A DNA stretch of 64,000 bases, taken from positions 2,976,001-3,040,000 of the forward strand of contig NZ_JACCFI010000001.1 of the NCBI RefSeq assembly GCF_013410355.1, written 5' to 3'. This DNA is from Agromyces hippuratus (GTDB taxonomy: Bacteria > Actinomycetota > Actinomycetes > Actinomycetales > Microbacteriaceae). The position numbers and the translations under genes are program-made. Of this stretch, positions 57,857 to 64,000 are shown piece after piece; the first letter of the stretch is position 1, and every line of letters begins with the position of its first letter. Below the pieces are notes generated by a model. It was not told the origin of the DNA, searched no databases, and saw only the letters and a program-made list of their open reading frames with translations.

Positions 57857-59300
57857 AGGCGGGGACGACGAGCTGGATCAGCAGGCCCGCCCCGACGACG
57901 GCGACCCACGACACGAGCATCGGGATCGTGAACGAGTGCCAGACCGGCACCTGGGTCAGCTTCGTCGACCCCGTCAGGTCGGTCTCGACGGCGGCGATCT
58001 GCGAGCCGTTGGCCGGGAACAGCCAGACGCCGATGAGCGACGGCCACATCGCGGTGATGACGCCCGGGGCGAGCCCGGCGGCGAGGGCGATCGGGATCAT
58101 CGTGTTCGTCGTCGCCGACTGGCTCGTGGTGAGGCCGCAGACGATGAAGAGCGCCACGGCCAGGAGCAGCGGGTTGGCCTCGATCATCGCGCCGAGCGGC
58201 TCGATGATCGTCTCCTCGTTGGCGGAGATGAAGGTGTCGGCCATCCAGGCGATGCCGAACAGTGCGACCGCGGCGACGAAGCCGGCCCGCAGCAGGGGCT
58301 GTTCGACCACCAGCGACGGCTTCACCTTGCGCACGAGGATGATGACGAGGGCCACCGTGAACATGATCATCTCGATGATGGTCGACATGCCGAGCGGCAC
58401 GAGCTCGCCGGTCTCATCGGGGAAGGCGGGGCGCAGGCCCGGGAAGAGGCCGAGCAGCACGATCAGCAGGGTGCCGGTGACGAAGATCCACGCCGCGGTC
58501 GCGCCGCCCGGGGGCACGGGGTGCTCGATGCGTGCGGGCGGCACGTCTGCCGCGGCATCCGAACCGCCGGTCGCCGTCGCCGTGCCGGTGCCGCCTGCCG
58601 CGACCGGTGCGCCGCCGCCGACCTTGGCCGCGTAGCGGGCCTGCAGCGCGGCGGGCACCTCGACGGTGCCGTCGGCGACCCGCTTCAGGAACACCGGGTC
58701 GTCGAGCAGGTCCTTGCCCACGCGCTGCTGCACGAGGGAGGTGACGATGCAGGCGACGATCGCCGCGGGCACCGTGATGAGGAGGATCTGCGGCAGTCCG
58801 TAACCGGTGCCGTCCATGAGCACGAGGTAGGCCGCCATTGCCGCTGACACCGGGCTGGCGGTGATGCCGAGGCCCGAGGTGACCGTCGAAGCGGCGAGGG
58901 CCCGCTCCGGTCGCTGCCCATTGCGGTACGCCGTCTCGTAGATCACGGGGATCAGTGCGAAGAAGATGTTCGAGGTGCCCGAGAGCACGGTGAAGACGAA
59001 CGCCACGAGCGGCGCGACGTAGGTGAGCCGCTTCGGATTGCGCTGGATGATCTTCGACGCGATCGCCACGAGATAGTCGATGCCGCCGGCCGCCTGCATC
59101 GCCGACGACGCCGTGATCACCGCGATGATGATGAAGAACGCGTCGATCGGGATGGCGCCCGGTGGCAGTTGGAAGACGAACACGAGGATCACGGTGCCGA
59201 CGACGCCCCACAGGCCCAGGCCGATGCCGCCGGTTCGGACACCGAGCACGATCGCGCCGATGACGATGCAGGCTTGCAGGATGACGAGCACGATGTCCAT
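57855..59300 (-). CDS. DcuA/DcuB-like C4-dicarboxylate transporter
   Basis: 481 residues. IVLGVRTGGIGLGLWGVVGTVILVFVFQLPPG, then ITASSAMQAAGGIDYLV, IIQRNPKRLTYVAPLVAFVFTVLSGT and RPERALAASTVTSGLGITASPVSAAM reproduce the Dcu family N-half. FGIAWMADTFI and the C-half helices also match. About 11-12 helices, with a Gly/Ala-rich cytoplasmic loop (about residues 222-250) longer than in enteric proteins. It would exchange or import fumarate, succinate, malate or aspartate. The MarR gene lies 112 bp upstream and the dipeptidase downstream on the same strand. Confidence 0.85.
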   Translation of the reverse strand: MDIVLVILQACIVIGAIVLGVRTGGIGLGLWGVVGTVILVFVFQLPPGAIPIDAFFIIIAVITASSAMQAAGGIDYLVAIASKIIQRNPKRLTYVAPLVAFVFTVLSGTSNIFFALIPVIYETAYRNGQRPERALAASTVTSGLGITASPVSAAMAAYLVLMDGTGYGLPQILLITVPAAIVACIVTSLVQQRVGKDLLDDPVFLKRVADGTVEVPAALQARYAAKVGGGAPVAAGGTGTATATGGSDAAADVPPARIEHPVPPGGATAAWIFVTGTLLIVLLGLFPGLRPAFPDETGELVPLGMSTIIEMIMFTVALVIILVRKVKPSLVVEQPLLRAGFVAAVALFGIAWMADTFISANEETIIEPLGAMIEANPLLLAVALFIVCGLTTSQSATTNTMIPIALAAGLAPGVITAMWPSLIGVWLFPANGSQIAAVETDLTGSTKLTQVPVWHSFTIPMLVSWVAVVGAGLLIQLVVPA

Positions 59301-59412
59301 GACTTCCCCCCAGGAACCCAGCCAGACCCACTGTCTGAGCTGAGAGTAACGCCGTGGAGAGCCGCTCGTCTATACCGAGTTTTCGCGCACGAATCCGCGG
59401 ATCGGCCGGCTG

Positions 59413-59856
59413 TCAGGCCCGGTCGAGTTCGGGGCGCAGCCGATTGCAGAGGTCGGCGAGTGTTCGGAGTTCGTCTTCGGACAGGCTGTCGCCGAACTGG
59501 CGATTGATCGCGTCCATGTGCGTGATCGCGACCCGGCGGAAGAGGTCGAAGCCCTCGTCGGTGATCGCGACGATCGTGCCGCGACCGTCGCGCGGATCGG
59601 GCAGCTTCGCGACGAGCCCTCGGGCGGTGAGGCGATCGACGAGCCGGCTCACGCTCGGCTGGGTGATGAGCACGTTGTGGTTCAGATCCTTGAGGCGCAG
59701 GCGCCGACCCGGCGCGCGGGTGATGTTGAAGAGCACGTCGTACTCGTTGAGCGAGATGACGTCGCTGGGGAACTCGGCCGCGAGAGCGCGCATGATCGAG
59801 ACCTGCGCACGGAACAGCGATTCCCAAGCGGCCACCGTGATCGCGCGATCTGCCAT
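59413..59856 (-). CDS. MarR family transcriptional regulator
   Basis: 147 residues from ATG 59856 with AAGGA; the frame to 59994 runs over the operator. The winged HTH spans about residues 35-100 (LRLKDLNHNVLITQPSVSRLVDRLTARGLVAKLPDPRDGRGTIVAITDEG) between dimerisation helices. A perfect 8-5-8 inverted repeat just upstream suggests autorepression. It probably also controls the adjacent transporter and dipeptidase genes. The inducer is unknown. Confidence 0.93.
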   Translation of the reverse strand: MADRAITVAAWESLFRAQVSIMRALAAEFPSDVISLNEYDVLFNITRAPGRRLRLKDLNHNVLITQPSVSRLVDRLTARGLVAKLPDPRDGRGTIVAITDEGFDLFRRVAITHMDAINRQFGDSLSEDELRTLADLCNRLRPELDRA

Positions 59857-59870
59857 GCGGGGTCCTTCCG

Positions 59871-59891
59871 ATTGTGGGCTGATCCCACAAT
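59871..59891. promoter_or_regulatory. MarR operator, perfect inverted repeat
   Basis: ATTGTGGG-CTGAT-CCCACAAT lies 15 bp upstream of the marR start. Arm length and spacing match MarR-family operators. Confidence 0.75.
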
Positions 59892-60049
59892 AGGGAACCG
59901 CAGCAGGAATCGGGTGCGGGGTGGGAGGACGGTTGAGGGTCGGTCGCAGAGGCTGGCGACCGACCCTCTCCCTTGCACCAAGAGTGTCCTGCAATCACAT
60001 TCCGCGCCGCCTGCCACAGCAAACAAGCGGCGCAGTTCCGAATATATAA

Positions 60050-60081
60050 CGGATCGGTAACAGGCGCTAGTTATCGTTCCG
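60050..60081 (-). terminator. Terminator of the propeller-like gene
   Basis: On the minus strand CGGAACGATAAC pairs with GTTACCGATCCG (two mismatches, 8-nt loop), followed by TTATATATT. It begins at the stop codon of the 60082 gene. Confidence 0.55.
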
Positions 60082-61068
60082 TTATTTTTCGAACCAGTTC
60101 GTGATGGAGATGTAGGGCGATGCGGAGCCGTCTCCGGCATCGTGATTGATGGCGACGGATGTCCCATCCAGGGCGATGCCTTCCAGCACCGGCTCGTCGA
60201 ATACGAGTTCACTGATCATCCGGCTGCCATCGCGGTCTGAGATGATCAGTCGCCGCCCGCGCCCCTGGAACTCGAAATCCGTTCCGACGAGTCGTCCCGC
60301 GTCGTCGGGGCCGATGAGCCGGCGCATCCCGATGTTCGCGCCGCGTCGAGTGACGGCCAACGTGGTGGGATCGAGCATCGCGATCACGCCTTCCGGCTCC
60401 ACTCTGGCATGGCGTTCAGGGTCGAGCCCGTGCGGGTTGTGCCAAGCATGTCGCGTGCCGGAGACGACGGCGATGCGATCACCGAGGTCGATCGCGTCGA
60501 TCCCGATCGGGACGCCGATTCCGCCGCCCCGCACGAGGCGGTTGTCCGCGCCGAGTGTTCGGCCGTGTCCGTCCGCGAAGCTCAGGAGCATGCGGTGCTC
60601 ACCGCGTCGGTGCACGAAGTCGGGGCGGTCGAAACGCAATCTGCCGATCACCTCCATGCGTTCGAGCGACACGATCGCAGACGTCGCCGCGAAACGCTGC
60701 ACGAGCAGGACCGTGTCCTCGTCGAGGCGCAGCGGGCGGGACGCCTCGACGCCGAGTCCTTTCGTCAGCGTGCGTCGCACGGTCGATGTCGCGACGTCGA
60801 ACTCGTGAACCCCGTGCGTGCAGATGAGCCACGCACGATCGCCGGCCTCGGAGACGACGACGTCTCGAAGTTGCCCCCGGATACCCTTGCGGACCGTCAC
60901 CGCCCCGCTTCGAGGATCGATGACGGCAAGGCGCACCGCAGCGGTTCCCTCGATCCAAGTGGTGACGAGGGTGGCGTCGGGAAGGCGGCGAAGGTGCGAG
61001 GGGTAGGCAGGGTGCGGATCTGCCCGGCGCGGCAGATCCACGCGCTGTACGGAGAAGCCCAGCGGCAT
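60082..61068 (-). CDS. Cytoplasmic beta-propeller-like protein of unknown function
   Basis: 328 residues from ATG 61068. Repeating blocks of about 40 residues with short beta-strands (AVIDPRSGAVTVRKGI, GVHEFDVATSTVRRTL, IAMLDPTTLAVTRRGANIGMRRL, LIISDRDGSRMISELVFDEP) suggest a WD40/quinoprotein-like propeller. There is no signal peptide, membrane helix or catalytic motif. Codon bias is weaker than in neighbours (more third-position A/T), so it may have been acquired. The gene is isolated, with terminators or gaps on both sides. No function is proposed. Confidence 0.65.
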   Translation of the reverse strand: MPLGFSVQRVDLPRRADPHPAYPSHLRRLPDATLVTTWIEGTAAVRLAVIDPRSGAVTVRKGIRGQLRDVVVSEAGDRAWLICTHGVHEFDVATSTVRRTLTKGLGVEASRPLRLDEDTVLLVQRFAATSAIVSLERMEVIGRLRFDRPDFVHRRGEHRMLLSFADGHGRTLGADNRLVRGGGIGVPIGIDAIDLGDRIAVVSGTRHAWHNPHGLDPERHARVEPEGVIAMLDPTTLAVTRRGANIGMRRLIGPDDAGRLVGTDFEFQGRGRRLIISDRDGSRMISELVFDEPVLEGIALDGTSVAINHDAGDGSASPYISITNWFEK

Positions 61069-61129
61069 CCGACCTCCCTCGTCGAGGTCAGCGTAGCGCC
61101 GTGGATCCGATCAAGGACTGCAAGCAGCC

Positions 61130-61924
61130 TCAGTACAGGTCGGGGGAGGGCGTCGACGCCTGGCGGATCGAGACATCCGCGTGGCGGTCGAAGCGGTAGC
61201 CGACGCCGCGAACGGTGCGCACGATGTCCTGGTAGTGCGCGAGCTTCGAGCGCAGGCGACGCACGTGCACGTCGATGGTGCGCTCGCTCGGGGCCTCGTC
61301 GTCGGCGTCCCACAGGTTGTCGATGAGCTCGTGGCGGTCGATCGTGCGGCCCTCGCGCAACACGAGGTACTGCAGCAGCTCGAACTCCTTGTAGGTGAGG
61401 CCGGCGGCCTCGCCGTCGAGCAGCACGCGCTTGCGCGAGATGTCGATGATCACGCCGTTGGGGTGCCGGTCGGCATCGTCGCGGACGCCCTGACCCTCGC
61501 GCTGCTTGGCGAGCGCCGCCGGGTCCTGCAGGGCGAGCCGAACGACGTCGACGTCGCGGCCGCCGGCTCCTTCGGGCGCCAAGGCCACCGCGGCGTACGT
61601 CTCGGCGGAGGGGGACACCTCGGCGGTGAGTGCGCGCAGCGCCTCGACGATGCGGTGGAGGGTCGTGCCGTCGGAGAGGGCCTTGGCCTCATCGATGCCG
61701 ACGTAGAGCACGAAGCCGCGCGCTTCGGTGCCCTCGGGCACGGCGCGGACCCGCGGGCCGCGGGCAGTCGACGCGGACTCGGCCGACGCTGCGGCGCCGG
61801 ACTGGGCGACCTCGGTGGGCACGGAGCGGAGCGGCACCGACACCTGCGCCGGCGCTGCGGCGAGCGACGGTGCGGTGCGGGCCTGGACGGTGCGGATGGG
61901 AGCGGGTGCGAGTGCGAGAGACAT
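61130..61924 (-). CDS. Winged helix-turn-helix regulator with OmpR-type C-terminus and no receiver domain
   Basis: 264 residues from ATG 61924. The first ~65 residues are low-complexity Ala/Pro/Ser. A middle alpha/beta region (about 70-130, FVLYVGIDEAKALSDGTTLHRIVEALRALT) has no phosphoacceptor pattern of a receiver. The C-terminal ~100 residues are an OmpR/PhoB winged helix (GLTYKEFELLQYLVLREGRTIDRHELIDNLW, RTIDVHVRRLRSKLAHYQDIVRTVRGVGYRF). Such proteins recur in Microbacteriaceae. Control by phosphorylation is therefore unlikely; the effector is unknown. Confidence 0.85.
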   Translation of the reverse strand: MSLALAPAPIRTVQARTAPSLAAAPAQVSVPLRSVPTEVAQSGAAASAESASTARGPRVRAVPEGTEARGFVLYVGIDEAKALSDGTTLHRIVEALRALTAEVSPSAETYAAVALAPEGAGGRDVDVVRLALQDPAALAKQREGQGVRDDADRHPNGVIIDISRKRVLLDGEAAGLTYKEFELLQYLVLREGRTIDRHELIDNLWDADDEAPSERTIDVHVRRLRSKLAHYQDIVRTVRGVGYRFDRHADVSIRQASTPSPDLY

Positions 61925-62423
61925 GACGGAGAATCCTTGCGTGAAGGGTGCAGCGACGGACCCCTGGAGTCGGGGTCGGAGCGAATGGCCGTTCGGCCGG
62001 GCGAACCCCCGGATGCGGCGGGTTCAGAGGAGTCGGCGTCGATCTGGGTGCGGATCGGCTGCGGAACTCGGCGGTGGGGTCGCGGTCAGCGGCACATTCG
62101 ACAACACATGGCTGCACGTGCCGGCATCATCATGCCGGTCGTCCTGAGAGCGCCGTGGGCGGTCAGGTTGCGTGCGGTGTCTGTCATGAGCGTCAGTCAA
62201 ACCGATCACCGAGCATGTGTCAATTCGTGACCGTCGCGTGACGGGGTGTGACATCGCACGCGGTGCGCGATGCCGAGAGGCATCCGGCAGGATCAGTCAG
62301 CCCATCGCAATGCCTGCAAGATTCTGCGATGAATACGCAGTTTCAGAAATGATCCGCGTCGGATTCTCGCCCCGGCGTGTCGAGGCTCGAAGATCCTTCG
62401 GTGAACGGGATTCGCGGCGGCGC
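61925..62423. other. 500-bp intergenic region upstream of the winged-helix gene
   Basis: No convincing reading frame on either strand. It has a hairpin CCGGCAT-CATC-ATGCCGG at 62121-62138, then A/T-richer sequence to 62240 that may hold the winged-helix gene promoter with a long leader. The 62240-62423 part lies after the upp stop; no clear terminator is seen. Confidence 0.5.
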
Positions 62424-63059
62424 TTATACCGTGCCGTACAGGCGATCGCCCGCGTCGCCGAGACCGGGCACGATGTACCCGAGTTCGTTCAGGCGCTCGT
62501 CGACGGCGCCGAGCACGACGGACACCTCGCCGCGACCCTCCATCGCCTGCTCGACCGCCGCGAGGCCCTCGGGTGCCGCGAGGATGCAGATCGCCGTGAC
62601 ATCCGTCGCCCCGCGCTTCAGCAGGAACTCGATCGCCGCGATGAGCGAGCCGCCCGTGGCGAGCATCGGGTCGAGCACGAAGCACTGGCGGTCGCTGAGG
62701 TCGTCGGGCAGGCGCTCGGCGTAGGTCGTGGGCTCGAGCGTCTCTTCGTTGCGCGCCATGCCCAGGAAGCCGACTTCGGCCGTGGGCACGAGCTTCACCA
62801 TGCCCTCGAGCATGCCGAGCCCCGCGCGGAGGATCGGCACGATGAGCGGCTTCGGGTCGGCGATGCGCACGCCCGTGGTGGGGGAGACCGGCGTCTCGAT
62901 GTCGACCGGCTCGACCCGCACGCCGCGGGTGCCCTCGTAGGCGAGCAGGGTCATGAGCTCTTCGACGAGCGAGCGGAACACCGGCGACGGGGTGTTCTTG
63001 TCGCGGAGCACCGTCAGCTTGTGGGTGATGAGCGGGTGGTCGGCAACGTGGACTCGCAT
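62424..63059 (-). CDS. upp: Uracil phosphoribosyltransferase
   Basis: 211 residues from ATG 63059 (MRVHVADHPLITHKLTVLRDKNTP, the standard UPRT start). YEGTRGVRVEPVDIETP, PILRAGLGMLEGMVKLVP, the PRPP loop VLDPMLATGGSLIAAIEFL and the C-terminal uracil site GYIVPGLGDAGDRLYGT are complete. It salvages uracil to UMP. Divergent from tadA across 47 bp that must hold both promoters. Confidence 0.98.
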   Translation of the reverse strand: MRVHVADHPLITHKLTVLRDKNTPSPVFRSLVEELMTLLAYEGTRGVRVEPVDIETPVSPTTGVRIADPKPLIVPILRAGLGMLEGMVKLVPTAEVGFLGMARNEETLEPTTYAERLPDDLSDRQCFVLDPMLATGGSLIAAIEFLLKRGATDVTAICILAAPEGLAAVEQAMEGRGEVSVVLGAVDERLNELGYIVPGLGDAGDRLYGTV

Positions 63060-63106
63060 AGGCTCGATTCTAGTTCGGGAGGATCGTCGCGCGGAGGGGG
63101 GAGATC

Positions 63107-63574
63107 GTGGAGCTGCCGCAGCACCGGGATTGGATGCGCCTCGCGCTCGCCGAGGCGGCCCAGGCGCCCGCGACGCGCGATGTGCCGGTTGGGGCGATCG
63201 TGGTCGACGCCGCCGGGGAGGTCATCGCCGCGCGTCGCAACGAGCGCGAGCTGCACGGTGATCCGACGGCCCACGCCGAGCTCCTGGTGCTCCGGTCGGC
63301 CGCGGAGGTCACGGGCGACTGGAGGCTGACCGACTGCACGCTCGTCGTCACGCTGGAACCCTGCGTCATGTGCGCCGGGGCGATCCTCGCTGCCCGCATC
63401 CCGACGGTCGTGTTCGGTGCCTGGGACGAGAAGGCGGGCGCCGCCGGCTCGCTCTACGACGTGCTGCGCGACCGCAGGCTCAACCACCGGGTCGAGGTGT
63501 TCGCCGGCGTCGAGGCGGAGGCCGCGGCGCGATTGCTGCTCGACTTCTTCGAGGACCCGCTCAGGCGCTCGTGA
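63107..63574 (+). CDS. tadA: tRNA-specific adenosine deaminase
   Basis: 155 residues from GTG 63107. Zinc and catalytic residues are H56-A-E58 in DPTAHAELL and C86/C89 in LEPCVMCAGAI. WMRLALAEAAQA and the C-terminal GSLYDVLRDRRLNHRVEV are typical. It converts A34 to inosine in tRNA-Arg(ACG), and such a tRNA gene is present in this window at 43509. Its last 47 bp are repeated just downstream of the stop. Confidence 0.96.
   Translation: MELPQHRDWMRLALAEAAQAPATRDVPVGAIVVDAAGEVIAARRNERELHGDPTAHAELLVLRSAAEVTGDWRLTDCTLVVTLEPCVMCAGAILAARIPTVVFGAWDEKAGAAGSLYDVLRDRRLNHRVEVFAGVEAEAAARLLLDFFEDPLRRS
63523..63569 (+). repeat. Duplicated tadA 3' segment, copy 1 (in gene)
   Basis: 47 bp encoding the tadA C-terminus (LLDFFEDPLRR region). 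It matches 63588-63634 with three mismatches, offset 65 bp. Confidence 0.85.
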
Positions 63575-63587
63575 GGCGAGTGGATAT

Positions 63588-63634
63588 CGCGGCGCGACGG
63601 CTGCTCGACGTCTTCGAGGACCCGCTCAGGCGCT
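63588..63634 (+). repeat. Duplicated tadA 3' segment, copy 2 (downstream)
   Basis: A near-copy of the tadA tail that now supplies the last three codons (including the stop) of the converging TetR gene on the minus strand. Confidence 0.85.
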
Positions 63635-64000
63635 GAGGCCCGCCGAGAGACGCCGGAAGTTCTGCACGGCCCGCTCGGCCGGTGAGCCCGGCCCGAGCTC
63701 GGGGTCATCCGTCTCAGCCCAGGCCTCGAGCGCGATGCGGATCGCATCGGTGGCCGCGGCAGCGACGAGTCGCGCGGTCGTCTCGTCGACCGACGGCCCG
63801 CCGAGCTCGAGGATGACGCCGCGCAGCTTCGTCTCGGACTCGCGGTTGACCCGGTACCAGACGTTCATGAGCGCGGGGTCGTCGGCGCCGGCGCGCAGGA
63901 GGCCACGGGTCCAGTGCACGCCCTCGACCTCGGCGTCGGGGGGCGTGAGGGCTTCGGCGATGGTCCGCTCGACCGCGGTGAGCAGGTCGACCGAGCGATC
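63626..64000 (-). CDS. TetR family regulator, C-terminal part (5' truncated by window edge)
   Basis: The frame runs from the right edge to a stop at 63626-63628; 124 residues are visible, beginning DRSVDLLTAVERTIAEAL. The helical segment VHWTRGLLRAGADDPALMNVWYRVNRESETKLRGVI followed by TTARLVAAAATDAIRIALEAW resembles the ligand-binding domain of TetR/AcrR regulators. The DNA-binding N-terminus is outside the window. GTG 63919 inside the frame is not taken as the start, since coding continues beyond it. It converges on tadA. Confidence 0.7.
   Translation of the reverse strand, partial: DRSVDLLTAVERTIAEALTPPDAEVEGVHWTRGLLRAGADDPALMNVWYRVNRESETKLRGVILELGGPSVDETTARLVAAAATDAIRIALEAWAETDDPELGPGSPAERAVQNFRRLSAGLSA

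Noticed and set aside
61948..62254. Short frames on both strands in the 62-kb intergenic region
   Set aside because: Poor starts, no codon bias and no recognisable motif.
1..64000. CRISPR array
   Set aside because: No series of regularly spaced short direct repeats was seen; the repeated palindromes are dispersed singly.

Overview
This window is high-GC actinobacterial DNA, roughly 70% G+C by eye with strongly G/C-ended codons. Gene content points to the family Microbacteriaceae: DUF7882-type and DUF6766-type proteins, a Ku/LigD pair, paired LCP genes, an OmpR-like winged-helix protein lacking a receiver domain, and an intergenic palindrome family built on GGTTGAGCNTGNCGAAACC. A genus near Agromyces or Microbacterium is an inference from memory only.

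Layout. 1-5.7 kb: tail of a lipoate-protein ligase family gene, a small membrane protein, a TetR regulator divergent from an APC permease/amidohydrolase operon, and a solitary beta-class DNA methyltransferase. 5.7-11.7 kb (minus strand): a beta-glucoside operon (binding lipoprotein, two permeases, GH1 beta-glucosidase, LacI regulator) preceded by three copies of a GAGAGCGCTCTC operator. 11.8-25 kb: housekeeping and envelope genes, including a VanY-type peptidase, an MFS transporter, a YtrA-type GntR regulator with a clear operator, an Amidase_6 protein, pgm, a DUF445 protein, pheA, a diacylglycerol-kinase-like enzyme, serS and a HAD phosphatase. 25-28 kb: two LCP ligases flanking tRNA-Ser(UGA), then tRNA-Ser(GCU). 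28.8-34.2 kb: Ku divergent from LigD, with topoisomerase IB and an SDR downstream. 34.4-36.4 kb: small family-specific proteins. 36.5-42.9 kb: a second LacI-type regulator and an alpha-glucoside operon (GH13 hydrolase, binding lipoprotein, two permeases).

43.5-54.2 kb is an integrated element. It sits in tRNA-Arg(ACG) between two exact 48-bp direct repeats 10,597 bp apart. Its minus-strand operon (Pra-like activator, FtsK-like Tra, small secreted protein, HUH-type Rep, excisionase, tyrosine integrase) is the layout of an actinomycete integrative and conjugative element (AICE). Its right part has visibly lower G+C and carries cargo: a C5-cytosine methyltransferase translationally coupled to a GHKL ATPase fused to a PD-(D/E)XK-like nuclease, plus a GIY-YIG-like protein. 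I read this as an ATP-dependent restriction-modification or defence system of the HgiDII/BbrUII (MORC/MutL-like) kind. Between the ATPase and the GIY-YIG gene lies a compact cluster of nested inverted repeats, one with 13-8-13 bp geometry.

54.2-64 kb returns to host sequence: a DUF998-like membrane protein, a small GNAT protein, a MarR/Dcu-type transporter/M20 dipeptidase run, a propeller-like protein, a winged-helix regulator, upp, tadA, and the 3' part of a TetR gene whose stop lies inside a small duplication of the tadA tail.
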